From: Rhynchopus sp. YZ270_cl-10
Taxonomy: Eukaryota > Euglenozoa > Diplonemea > Diplonemida > Diplonemidae
DNA length: 64,000 nt
Assembly (NCBI GenBank): GCA_964035575.1
Contig: OZ037861.1
Coordinates: forward strand, 868,001 to 932,000
Direction: 5' to 3'
Under the pieces are notes generated by a model that was not told the origin of the DNA, did not search any database, and was given only the letters and a program-made list of their open reading frames with translations. The translations under genes and the position numbers were made by a program. Every line of letters starts with the position of its first letter. Position 1 is the first letter of the stretch. This document shows, in pieces, positions 49,594-60,072 of this stretch.

Positions 49594-50805
49594 AGTTGGC
49601 TCGTGGCCAGCCTCTGTGCGGAAAGAAAAGGAAAGGTCCTTTGTGGCGTAAGGCGTGTCATGATTCTGTAGTAATGTACACAACGGCCTCTGGCGACAGC
49701 AGGGCAAGCCAGTCTGCCGCTCAAACGAGTTTGTGTGAAACTTTTTTCCTCTCGCGTTGAACGCTGGTGTCAGCGTTGGTACAGCCGGTCATTGTACCAA
49801 AGGTACACTGTTCACGAGAGGGCTTTGTATTTCAACTCTACTTTTATTAAAACTTTGAACCAGGGTGTAAAATATGGCAGGCATTTTCCAATGCTTGTCC
49901 GGAGGGGAGGGGTGGGTGTAAGGAGTGTCAAGAGATGAGCACACGAACAATACGTAAACTACTTTGGGAAGGGATCCAGAAAAGCTATTTAATTTTATAC
50001 GTTCCCCATTGTTATAGGGCCCAAACAAGATTCCTTGAGAATATAACTACACTTTTTCCCCCCGGGGTGTGACTGAGTGTGGGGATGCGTTCAAGAATTA
50101 AACTCTCCCCCCAAAACCCCTTTTCCATGGATAGAGAACGCACGTAGGCAGTTTTTAAAAAAAACACAAAAAAGGACGCGCGTATTTGGATGTGCTTTTT
50201 TTTTGCCCTTTTACCCTATACTCAGTATTACTGTCAGAAAAACACAACCAAATACACAAAAATACGCGCGCAGCTGCGTCCACGCGCGTTCTCCATCCAT
50301 GATTTTCGTTTTTGTTTTTCTTTATCCAAACGGCAAGTGGATGCGTAATAATTTTTCGGGGACATGACACTTGTGACATATTGTAGGAAATCTTTTGGTA
50401 TACGCGAATACGATTCTCGTGCTCCTGTGTGATCTGGGTGAGGAAGCGTTCCGATTTTTCATTTCCATTTTTCTATTCGCGATTCCCCACCCCCGTTTTA
50501 AGAATCAACAACGGAGTGTGTACATTAAGATTTCACTAATCATTTGACAAAAAAAGCAAAAAAAAGGCTGCCAGCCCAGAGTCGATACGCTCTGCCACAT
50601 CGTGGGGTGAGCGGTGTGCAGGCTGTGTCCCCATCCGCGTGTTTCTCCCCTCTCCCCTTTCTCCTTAGGAGCACAAACAAGGACGGTCTCAGAGCCGTGA
50701 CCTACAAACAACCCTTCTAAAGGGTAAGTAATACCAGGGTGTGTCCAGCACTCATGTAAGACTACCCCCCGTGGGGAAGAAAATTTTCATCAAAGCTGCT
50801 CTCAA
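49594..50805. other. intergenic; repeat C, end of element E, nested foldback
   Basis: Repeat C at 49778-49836, 185 bases after the cyclase stop. A right-end piece of element E spans 50069-50350 and is interrupted by a small inverted-repeat element (50128-50301). The rest, including 50400-50800, shows no gene. Confidence 0.5.
50128..50301. mobile_element. small inverted-repeat element nested in element E
   Basis: About 170 bases, with GGATAGAGAACGCACG at one end and a near complement CGCGCGTTCTCCATCC at the other. Inner arms GCGCGTATTTGG and CCAAATACAC are also inverted. It separates CCCCTTTTCCAT from the rest of the E right end. MITE-like; no coding. Confidence 0.45.
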
Positions 50806-50926
50806 GGGTTCAGGATGAACGACGTCTGTACCTTCCGTAGTACAAAAGGCTTCTGCCAACGTTGAGTACAGACCCTGTTAGCCACAGCTCTCTCAGGTGA
50901 TTACAGACACACACAAAAAAAAAAAA
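50806..50926 (+). repeat. dispersed repeat S, copy 2
   Basis: GGTTCAGGATGAACGACGTC, then GTTGAGTACAGACC, ending in CACACACAAAAAA. It abuts the direct repeat that begins at 50928. Confidence 0.5.
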
Positions 50927-50927
50927 G

Positions 50928-51406
50928 GGGCAGCAGTCTTCGGACAGGTGCGTAGCGACACCTCCCTTGCGAGCTCACAGAAGCTAAGTCGTTCATAATT
51001 TTTGTGTTGACAGGTCTAGGTTTTAGTTTTTGAAAAGACAAGTAGAGCGCAAAGACTGTTTGATAATAGCAACAGTGGTTAAAACTCTTTACATCTCGGA
51101 GGGTCTTGCACTGACGATGTCCCCCTCTGATACTACCAATGTATGCAGTTAGGACTGAAACATGATGCACTGAATTTCTAACCAACTACTTTATTTTCTC
51201 ACGTGACCCCTTTAACCCACCCTATCCCCCAAACTTTGATGATGCAACTTTTGTGTATATTACAGCACTAGAATGCATAAACAATAAATAAAAGCGACTT
51301 TCCAGAGTTGAGGACGACCTCCGTCTATATCTTTTAAGTACAATAGCCTTCGGGCGACATTGAGTACAGATCCTGCACTAGCAGGTGATTGTCGACACAA
51401 CAAAAA
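50928..51406. repeat. 479-base direct repeat, left copy
   Basis: Nearly identical to 52756-53234 and of the same length. Starts GGGCAGCAGTCTTCGGACAG and ends with repeat S (51306-51406) and ACACAACAAAAA. It lacks TG...CA ends and any coding. Two such copies flank the tandem array. Confidence 0.85.
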
Positions 51407-51451
51407 CCCAACAAGTTTAAAATGAGTAAACAAACAGCCCCCTTGTACAAA

Positions 51452-52754
51452 AGACGGGTTTTTGAGAGCTAAGGGTCTAATCATCTAAGAAAACCAGCGG
51501 CCTTTTGGTGGGATTGTGACTTGGATGGTTAACACGCTTAGCCGAAAAGCTCCCCTTTTGCTACAAACAATGACAACAAAAGCAGTTTTAAAAAGAAAAC
51601 AAAAGCAGACGTATCTCAGCGACTATTACAGAAGCCTTTTTCTCAACGACGCTACAAACAAAAGTTTATAAGAGTAAACAACAGCGGTTTTTACAAAGAA
51701 AACTAAAGAGACGCACCAAAGCTACCCTACAGAAGCCTATCAACAGAAGCCAAACAAAAGATGGGTTTTTGAGAGCTAAGGGTCTAATCATTCAAGAAAA
51801 CCAGCGGCCTTTTGGTGGGATTGTGACTTGGATGGTTAACACGCTTAGCCGAAAAGCTCCCCTTTTGCTACAAACAATGACAACAAAAGCAGTTTTAAAA
51901 AGAAAACAAAAGCAGACGTATCTCAGCGACTATTACAGAAGCCTTTTTCTCAACGACGCTACAAACAAAAGTTTAAAAAGAGTAAACAACAGCGGTTTTA
52001 CAAAGAAAACTAAATAGAACAAAACGCGAACTTACAGAAGCCTACCAACAGAAGCCAAACAAAAGATGTGTTTTTGAGAGCTAAGGGTCTAATCATCTAA
52101 GAAAACCAGCGGCCTTTTGGTGGGATTGTGACTTGGATGGTTAACACGCTTAGCCGAAAAGCTTCCCTTTTGCTACAAACAATGACAACAAAAGCAGTTT
52201 TAAAAAGAAAACATAAGCAGACGTATCAAAGCGACTATTACAGAAGCCTTTTTCTCAACGACGCTACAAACAAAAGTTTATAAGAGTAAACAACAGCGGT
52301 TTTACGAAGAAAACTAAAGAGACGCACCAAAACTACCCTACAGAAGCCTACCAAAAGAAGCCAAACAAAAACAAACAAAGTCTACATAAGTAAACAAACA
52401 ACCCTCTTGCTAACATGCTTTTCCTGTGAACGTGAGAGGTTAACAGTGCGGAGGTGGCACATGTCAGCAATTTTTCAAAATTTTCAACAAAAGACAAACA
52501 ACGCTACCTTTGTACAAAAGATGTGTTTTTGAGAGCTAAGGGTCTAATCATCTAAGAAAACCAGCGGCCTTTTTGGTGGGATTGTGACTTGGATGGTTAA
52601 CACGCTTAGCCGAAAAGCTTCCCTTTTGCTACAAACAATGACAACAACAGCAGTTTTAAAAAGAAAACATAAGCAGACGTATCTAAGCGACTATTACAGA
52701 AGCCTTTTTCTCAACGACGCTACAAACAAAAGTTTATAAGAGTAAACAACAGCT
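51452..52754. repeat. tandem array of a ~305-base non-coding unit
   Basis: Units start at about 51452, 51759, 52064 and 52519. Landmarks are TTTTTGAGAGCTAAGGGTCT, GATTGTGACTTGGATGGTTA and CAACGACGCTACAAACAAAA. The third and fourth units are separated by about 140 unrelated bases (52376-52518) and the fourth is cut by the right direct repeat. No conserved reading frame. Confidence 0.85.
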
Positions 52755-52755
52755 A

Positions 52756-53234
52756 GGGCAGCAGTCTTCGGACAGGTGCGTGGCGACACCTCCCTTGCGA
52801 GCTCACAGAAGCTAAGTCGTTCATAATTTTTGTGTTGACAGGTCTAGGTTTTAGTTTTTGAAAAGACAAGTAGAGCGCAAAGACTGTTTGATAATAGCAA
52901 CAGTGGTTAAAACTCTTTACATCTCGGAGGGTCTTGCACTGACGATGTCCCCCTCTGATACTACCAATGTATGCAGTTAGGACTGAAACATGATGTACTG
53001 AATTTCTAACCAACTACTTTATTTTCTCACGTGACCCCTTTAACCCACCCTATCCCCCAAACTTTGATGATGCAACTTTTGTGTATATTACAGCACTCGA
53101 ATGCATAAACAACAAATAAAAGCGACTTTCCAGAGTTGAGGACGACCTCCGTCTATATCTTTTAAGTACAATAGCCTTCGGGCGACATTGAGTACAGATC
53201 CTGCACTAGCAGGTGATTGTCGACACAACAAAAA
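52756..53234. repeat. 479-base direct repeat, right copy
   Basis: Sister of 50928-51406, ending with repeat S (53134-53234). Confidence 0.85.
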
Positions 53235-54062
53235 ACACAACAGAATCTGAGATTGTGGTGTGGCTGAAGGGGGGTGATTCGCACTTTTTCCGCACTTCTC
53301 CGCACTTTTGCCATGTTGGCTTGCTGACTGTGCCTGTGCCTGTGTACCTGGTACACAGGCATACAGTACACACAGTACACAGTCTTAAATTTTTACAAGG
53401 CGGGGGAAAAAAATTGAGGGCTGATTCGCACTTTTTCCGCACGTTTTCCGACGCCCCTTTCAGCCACACCAGCTTGCGGATCCTTCTTTATTTTTATGTG
53501 ATCGAAGGTCATGCGCAACCTGGGTCTCATGAGCAGCAAGCATTGTGCAGGGTCTTGCGACGGGAGGGGGGTGGTCTTTTACAAGCCTCGCCCTCTCTCT
53601 TGTTGCGGACTACTCTCTCTCCTCTTGTTTTGTGTGTGGGTGGGGGTATTTCTTAGGTACATACGTATATTCGTGACCACACACCCCCTCCTATTTTAAA
53701 AGACAAAAAAGAGCACAACAGCAAAAGCAAAAACAAAAGCTTTCATTTCAAACACCCCTCCCTTTTTATGTACACGCGAGTTCGCGACGACGAAGCATAT
53801 GACTTTATGGTTTACCAACCCCCCCGGAGGGGGACCTAGTGTACTACAGTGTACAGCAGCAAAAACCCATTCCGAGCTTTCGGTCCGGTACGCTGGCGGG
53901 GCATCTCCCCTCATATGTGTATATGTCCGGAAAATTTTCAGAAAAGTGCGACATAATGGACATAATATTATACACGGGGTACGGTAGGGAACCGTTTTTC
54001 TGCTTCACCCCACACACACAACACCCACCAAGAAACAGAGAGACAAACAACAAAAAAATATA
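53235..54062. other. repeats and leader of UBL-LRR 10
   Basis: Repeat B2 at 53255-53390 with an inverted piece to 53470. A repeat at 53575-53840 (CGTATATTCGTGACCACACA, AGACAAAAAAGAGCACAACA) recurs in part at 57100-57270 and 58527-58620. From about 54000 the sequence is the UBL-LRR leader (CCCCACACACACAACACCCA, AAGAAACAGAGAGACAAACA), cut off at 54062 by the Mutator-like element. Confidence 0.6.
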
Positions 54063-55902
54063 GGGGTAAGGACATTCTGGTACCCCCAAGTTTGACTTTT
54101 GGACAATTCAGACCCACAAGGTTTCGATAAAGACAGTTCAGACCCACAAGGTTTACGATAAAGACACTTCAGAACCACAAGGTTTGCATTTTGGACAGTT
54201 CAACCCCACAAGGTTTGCACTTTGGACAGTTCAGACCTTGTGGGTCTGAACTGTCCAAAATGCAAACCTTGTGGTCTGAACTGTCCAAAAGTCAAACCTT
54301 GTACGTGTTTTCTTCTTCTAAGGTGCTTGCTCTCCATACCTAGACCCTCGAATTTTTTTCTTGACCCCATACATATGGGTGCATTTCGACGATTTGAGGC
54401 CATTCAAAGCAAAAGTTGGCACTTTTGAGCATCTGCGGGGGTCTAAAACACGGTTTTGCGTACACCACGCTGGATGATAGGGGTCACATGATAGGTCACA
54501 TCATGTGGCCATATATCAAGTTACACCGCAAAAATCTACCAGACCCTGTCTTCGTGCACCTTTTTTCACCCACCCACACCCACACCTCCCCACCCATCCC
54601 TCACAGGATTACACCAAAATAATGAAAATTGGGTTTCAAGTACCCTGTTTCTCTCAGAAGTCAGTCACTGCTATTGCCATTTAACCCAGGGAGCATAGCT
54701 AGTGCAAGAAATTCGACCTTTGGAAACTTTCCGGAAAGTCTGTCCTCTGCTCGCGGAGGACGAGGCACAATAAAATATTGCGTTCCCCCAGAAAACCAGT
54801 GCACATTTCACACTCCTTGTGGGTGGTATTGTTGCCTTTTTTGTCACAGTAATTTTGGCCCAGGCATGCTCTTGAGCATGACAATTTAGTGTGTATGGGG
54901 CAGGGTGTTGTTTTGTTCTGAATTCTCTAGTTATCATCTAAGTCAATCGCGGGTGGTGGTTTGTGTAGCGTGAGGCACTCTTTTTAACAAACTTCCTGCA
55001 GTTGATAATAACCTTTAAGGGGGGGGTGGTTTGCGGACGCTGCCATATGCACTGTTGTTATTTCTTCGGATTTATCATCATACAGCGTAACATAGTGGAT
55101 TCGCCTGGTCGACCCAACCTTTGATAGATATGGGATAACCAACCCCCTTCGACCCCTCGTGGGTTCACTGAACAAGCCCTAGACTAGTGGTAGTTAAACG
55201 CGATTGACATTTACATTCCTAGAGATGAAAGAACAAGACAACACTTCTGTACCCGCACATCAAAATTGTGGAAAACTTTGCACCCCAAACACCCTCAACA
55301 ACGCCCGCCAAAAGGCGCCCCTTGTTGCTGGGAGTTGGTTCTCATTGATACCTGCACAGCAGGCATTCCTCTGAGTCCAACGCATGTTTGGCCTGTCTGC
55401 GGCGTTGTACGAAGACAGGGTCTGGTAGATTTTTGCGGTGTAACTTGATATATGGCCACATGATGTGACCTATCATGTGACCCCTATCATCCAGCGTGGT
55501 GTACGCAAAACCGTGTTTTAGACCCCCGCAGATGCTCAAAAGTGCCAACTTTTGCTTTGAATGGCCTCAAATCGTCGAAATGCACCCATATGTATGGGGT
55601 CAAGAAAAAAAATTCGAGAGTCTAGGTATGGAGAGCAAGCACCTTAGAAGAAGAAAACACGTACAAGGTTTGACTTTTGGACACTTCAGACCACAAGGTT
55701 TGCATTTTGGACAGTTCAGACCCACAAGGTCTGAACTGTCCAAAGTGCAAACCTTGTGGGGTTGAACTGTCCAAAATGCAAACCTTGTGGTTCTGAAGTG
55801 TCTTTATCGTAAACCTTGTGGGTCTGAATTGTCTTTATCGAAACCTTGTGGGTCTGAATTGTCCAAAAGTCAAACTTGGGGGTACCAGAATGTCCTTACC
55901 CC
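54063..55902. mobile_element. Mutator-like element with 494-base terminal inverted repeats
   Basis: 1840 bases. Arms 54063-54556 and 55409-55902 are near-perfect inverted repeats starting GGGGTAAGGACATTCTGGTA. The arms contain about five direct copies of a ~30-base unit (CAGACCCACAAGG with TTTGCATTTTGGACAGTTC) followed by inverted copies, so each arm itself folds back. A 9-base duplication AAAAATATA flanks it (54054-54062 and 55903-55911). Long terminal repeats and 9-base duplications are the signature of Mutator-like elements. The interior has no transposase; 54657-55420 is shared with 61597-62392. Confidence 0.82.
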
Positions 55903-55910
55903 AAAAATAT

Positions 55911-56975
55911 ATGGAACTGACAGTTCGTACCTTTGGCAAGAGGCAGTATGCGATTGAGGTGGGTGAGGATGACACAACGGAGAAGTTGCGGGAGAAGGTG
56001 GCGTCTGCAACGGGGTTGTGCGAAGACGACTTTCACATGGAGTTTGGAGGGGAGGAAGTGGAGGACATCACGCAGCTGAGTGCTGGAGACACAGTTGTGC
56101 TGACGGAGGCGAAGGCGAAGAAGTACGAAGCCATTGCAGCACTTCACGCATTGGGTGAGAGAGACATCACAGCAGGACGGTTGCAGGTGGTGAGGGATGC
56201 GGAGGTGGCCGCCTTGCTGCTGCAGGCAGAAGTTGCGACTGCGATTCCAGACGACTTCCTCCGATCCAGTGCAGTCACGTCCATTGATTTCAGCAACGTA
56301 TCTGTTGTGTATGTGATTGGGAAGGGCTTCCTCCATCACTGCACGTCTTTGACTGCAGTGGACCTCAGTGGTTTGTCTGCACTCACCAGGATTGAGGATA
56401 AATTCCTAGCTTGGTGTACAGCTTTGACGACAGTCAATCTGGCTGGCTTGCGTACAGTCACCACAATAGGTAGTGGGTGCCTAGCAAATTGCACAGCACT
56501 GAGGACAGTTGACCTAAGTGGCTTGTCTGCACTCACCAGGATTGAGGATCGTTTCCTATCTTCGTGCCGAGCAGTGACTACAGTCAATCTGGCTGTCTTG
56601 CGTGCAGTCACCTCAATAGGTAGTGGGTGCCTAGCTGATTGCACAGCACTGAGGACAGTTGACCTAAGCGGCTTGTCTGCACTCACCAGGATTGAAGATC
56701 GTTTCCTATTTTCGTGTGGAGCTTTGACGACAGTGAATCTCACTGGCTTGAGTGCAGTCACCACAATTGGGCCAGACTTCCTGTTTGCATGCACAAACTT
56801 GAAGACTGTGAGTGGACTGGGCACGTGTAGCTACGTAGTGCAGTACCATGTGGCTTCTCATCGAGCATGGTGTCTATTCGGCTCAGCTCTTGAATGGACG
56901 TCGGATTTGGTCACTTGTATCTCTTCTTTGGTTTTAGTGTATGCTGTGTACCTGGTTTACAAAGATCTTAATTAA
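55911..56975 (+). CDS. UBL-LRR paralog 10, separated from its leader by a transposon
   Basis: 354 residues. UBL, linker, entry repeat and six repeats. Two of them (TTVNLAGLRTVTTIGSGCLA and its near copy) are a B/C hybrid type that alternates with A, so a 150-base pair of repeats was duplicated. Anchor segment LVTCISSLVLVYAVYLVY, then KDLN. The A of the ATG is the last base of the 9-base target duplication, so the start codon survives but the leader now lies 1.84 kb upstream. The frame is open into the element's arm, which could supply a longer N terminus. It lies 27 kb away from the other nine. Confidence 0.88.
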   Translation: MELTVRTFGKRQYAIEVGEDDTTEKLREKVASATGLCEDDFHMEFGGEEVEDITQLSAGDTVVLTEAKAKKYEAIAALHALGERDITAGRLQVVRDAEVAALLLQAEVATAIPDDFLRSSAVTSIDFSNVSVVYVIGKGFLHHCTSLTAVDLSGLSALTRIEDKFLAWCTALTTVNLAGLRTVTTIGSGCLANCTALRTVDLSGLSALTRIEDRFLSSCRAVTTVNLAVLRAVTSIGSGCLADCTALRTVDLSGLSALTRIEDRFLFSCGALTTVNLTGLSAVTTIGPDFLFACTNLKTVSGLGTCSYVVQYHVASHRAWCLFGSALEWTSDLVTCISSLVLVYAVYLVYKDLN

Positions 56976-57735
56976 GATATGAGCGAAAACACCGTTTTTT
57001 AAGATCTTAAAAGCAAAACAAAAAAAGCTTTCAAACTCCTCCCTTTTTATGCACACGACGGCGAAGTACATGACTTTATGGTTTCACCGACCATCTTTTA
57101 CAAGCCTCACCCTCTCTCTTGCTGCGGACTACTCTCTCTCATCCTGTTTTGTGTGGGTGGGGGTATTTCTTGGGTACATACGTATATTCATGACACACCC
57201 CCTCCTATTTTAAAAGACAAAAAAGAGCACAACAGCAAAAGCAAAAACAAAAGCTTTCATTGGTGTGGCACGTTACCCTACTTTTCAAGCACATACACAC
57301 TACATAAGAACTACACAAAAATGACTTTTTTTTGGGGGCGTTTAAGGGAAAAAATATTTTTTAGAAGTGACCTTTTTTTGGGGGGTCCGGGGGGCCGGAA
57401 AATTTTTTCACCAATTTTTGCCTACAAAAAATCGGGAATTTTTTTTTTTTTTTGATTTCGGCTCTTCCGAGGCTGTGCGGGCTGAGATGGGGTCACTTTG
57501 CGCTGAGAAATGAGTATTTTTGACCTAAAATGCATGTGTCAGTTTTATACAGGCCATTTTCAGGTTTTGTGTGCAAAATATGGTCAGTACTTGACTTTGA
57601 AGGAAAAATGCAAAGTGAACGTGGGAGCAGTTTGCATAGCTGCGAACTTTGCTGCATGTTGTGACCCACCATTTGACGGACGGAGCTCGTAGAACCCAAT
57701 GAGGAGTGAGAAAGAAGGACATGGTCGAATAAAAA
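56976..57735. other. intergenic repeats after UBL-LRR 10
   Basis: Pieces of the 53575-53840 repeat (57100-57270), then T-rich sequence and unique DNA. The UBL relic seen after the other paralogs is absent. No gene recognised. Confidence 0.5.
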
Positions 57736-57739
57736 AGTA

Positions 57740-58411
57740 GCATACCGTGCGCCTGCGGCGCAAGCTTGCATTCCACCCTCCCCATGACATAGCTTGGCTG
57801 TAAAACAAAGTGCATTTTTAAGCGCAATTTTTTGAAATGTTGCGTACCGTGGCTTCGCCAGAACGCAGTTTTCTCGAAGTCTTCTTGCTCTTGAACATTG
57901 CAAGTCGGATAATGGGATACTCTCGCACGGGTTTTGGAGGCTGCGGTCGTTGCACTCCCGTCTTCCGTTGTTGTTGAACGAGGATTCTCTCCTGGACCAC
58001 ATCTACGCAAAGAGACGCCACCGCCATTCTCACAGCACTATTGAGAAGCTGATGATGCTTCATGAACAGGCACCCGAGTTTAATACCGAAGAGATGGGGA
58101 ATATTCTTGAACACGCTGTTGTCCTGTTTCTCAGCAACAAGCGTCACAGGTTCAAGAGAAAACGGAGGGCGGAGGAGTTGGAAGACTTCGCTTCCCCCGT
58201 ATTTGTTTCCGGAATTGAGCTTATGAGGACCTTTTTCGCGCGCAGCGCGTATGTTTGAACCGTATCGTGGGCAAAAAAAAATCATGATTTTCACCACCAG
58301 CCATGGACCAAGGTCGAAAAATGTCTGATTCCTGTGTAGAAAAACCCGTAAAAAAACCAGAATTCCAAGCCCGAAAGTGCGATTTTTGTAGCTGTTGAGC
58401 GTCAGGCCTGC
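57740..58411. mobile_element. partial relative of the 39998-41121 element
   Basis: Contains the hairpins GCGCC-TGC-GGCGC (57748-57762) and TGGC-TTC-GCCA (57850-57860) in the same order as in 40593-40680. It ends with AGCGTCAGGCCTGCT, the terminal sequence of that element. The left end is not identified. A + frame at 57950-58258 (STIEKLMMLHEQAPEFNTEE) is open for 102 codons but unrecognised. Confidence 0.5.
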
Positions 58412-58683
58412 TCTAACACAATGGGTGGGAAATTTTTTTTTACCCCCCCCCTTTTTACAATACACTAAGCACTACATAAGAACTACACAAATATGACTTT
58501 TTTTTTGGGGCGTGCCACACCATTCATTTCAAACACCCCTCCCTTTTTATATACACACGGGTTCGCGACGACGAAGCACATGACTTTATGGTTTATCTAA
58601 CCCCCCGCGGGGCTGGGGTATAATACGTATAATACGTGATACTTAGCGGTTTTTTTTTACAGTTTTCCCCTATACGTATTTGA
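58412..58683. repeat. repeat pieces and ATACGTAT-rich palindromes
   Basis: A piece of the 53575 repeat (58527-58620), a CCCC-CGC-GGGG hairpin near 58602, and alternating ATAATACGTATAATACGTG. Confidence 0.45.
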
Positions 58684-58872
58684 CACTCGCCTCTGCACTT
58701 GGCTAGCGTTTCTGGGGAACTCACAACTGTGAACATGTTCGTCAAAGCAGGTGCGGATGTACGTGCCATAGACCACGATGGAAACACGTGTCTTATCCAT
58801 GCAGCTGATGATGGACACACCGATACTGTGCGCTATCTTGTGGGTTTGCCGGAGGTGGACCTGAATCAATAA
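58684..58872 (+). pseudogene. ankyrin-gene fragment
   Basis: Reads PLHLASVSGELTTVNMFVKA, AGADVRAIDHDGNTCLIHAA and GHTDTVRYLVGLPEVDLNQ, then TAA. That is one and a half repeats of the 34-46 kb family (compare TTCLMQAAGYGHTETVRYLV). A stop lies just upstream and no family start is present, so it is a stray, diverged piece about 12 kb from the cluster. Confidence 0.8.
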
Positions 58873-58905
58873 GGCCCCCTCGGGCCGAAGGCCCGAGGGG
58901 GGCCT
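58872..58905. repeat. GC-rich hairpin with GAA loop
   Basis: A 15-base arm AGGCCCCCTCGGGCC and its complement, with one extra G in the right arm, around a GAA loop, immediately after the stop of the ankyrin fragment. A degenerate further copy of CCCTCGGGCC follows at about 58922. Confidence 0.75.
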
Positions 58906-59434
58906 GACCTCCCGAAAGGGGTCCCTCGGGCCACGGGAGGGCGGGGTTTAGCTTTGTAACCCGATGCGCTAGCTTTCCAAACCCAACCACGCTACCTGCT
59001 TCTTCGTTCTACACGCTATGTGTCTTCTCAGCCCAACATGTTTTTTGCACCACACACTCTTTGCTACACACAACGAATGGCTACGAAACGCAGCCAACCT
59101 GCGGTGGGCTGCGGTGATCACCTCAGACTGGTGCCAGCTGTACGGGCAAACCTCTCTGTGTGTGCTTTTGGGCGGTTTTTGCCCACGAACGCCTTTGCCG
59201 TTTTTGGGTGTAATAACGTGGGTTGCGTGCACTGCAATGAGTACGCGTGCACCCCCCTGGTGGCCCACGCATCTGTAACGCGAATGCGTGCAGTGGATGT
59301 TTTTTTTTGTCAGGGGAGAAGCTTGTGAACATCGTAGGGTAGGTTTTTTTTCCAGAACGTATCGTACGTATGATACGTATTTTAACGTATTATACGCGAT
59401 ACGTGGAGGGGTAGCCACGTATTTGCCATCACAG
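58906..59434. other. intergenic, no gene supported
   Basis: A + frame around 59085-59328 (FGCNNVGCVHCNEYACTPLV) is Cys-rich but has no recognised family. From 59355 to 59425 there are nested palindromes (GTATCGTACGTATGATAC, ACGTGGAGGGGTAGCCACGT). Confidence 0.4.
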
Positions 59435-59654
59435 CACGACGGACTAGTTATGGCCATGACAGGTGATATGACAGGTGGTGTTACTAGTTATAAATATGAC
59501 AGGTGATAATTGAATATTACTAGTAATATGACAGGTGGTACCTGTAAAATGACAGGTGCACCTGTCAAATGACAGGTGGTACCTGTCAAAATGACAGGTA
59601 CCACCTGTCATATGACAGGTGTTTTTGCCGGTGGCTATTGCCTCCCAGGGAAAG

Positions 59655-59785
59655 GGACTCTCGAATTTTTTTTTTTTTGCCCCCTTTTAGGGCGAATTTC
59701 GACGATTTGAGGCCATTAAAAGCAAAATTTGACACTTTTGAGCATCTATGGGGGTCTAAAACGCGGTTTTGCGCACCACGATTTT
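59655..59785 (+). repeat. piece of the Mutator-like element arm
   Basis: Matches about 54345-54470 (TTTCGACGATTTGAGGCCAT, GCACTTTTGAGCATCT-like, GGGGGTCTAAAAC). Confidence 0.75.
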
Positions 59786-60034
59786 TCGTGGGATTTACGA
59801 AAAACAAGTCAATTTTTGACCCCAAAAAAATTCACAAAATTGCCCTCGGTGGTCCTCACCCCCACAGGTCCTCAATACTGGGCGAAAAAATGCAAAAAAA
59901 CGCAAAAATCGGGTGTTTGACCATCTGGGTGCACCAAATACACGGGAGTGCGGTACTAAGCCACAATCAGTTTTTCCGCGCTGAAGAATCCGATGAAGAA
60001 TTCTTCAAAAAAAAAGTACAAATAAAAAAATTGA

Positions 60035-60072
60035 AGAGGTGGGCTGGGGCCCGAAGGGCCGCCCACCTCTTT
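60035..60072. repeat. hairpin with GAA loop
   Basis: Outer arms AAGAGGTGGGC and GCCCACCTCTT and inner GGCCC-GAA-GGGCC. Strong stem-loop in non-coding sequence inside the 3.3-kb element. Confidence 0.7.

Noticed and set aside
50806-50880. tRNA-like promoter in dispersed repeat S
   Set aside because: GGTTCAGGA only loosely resembles a B box and no A box or cloverleaf fits.
50928-53234. An LTR-type element bounded by the 479-base direct repeats
   Set aside because: No TG...CA ends, no primer-binding site and no coding between them; described only as direct repeats.
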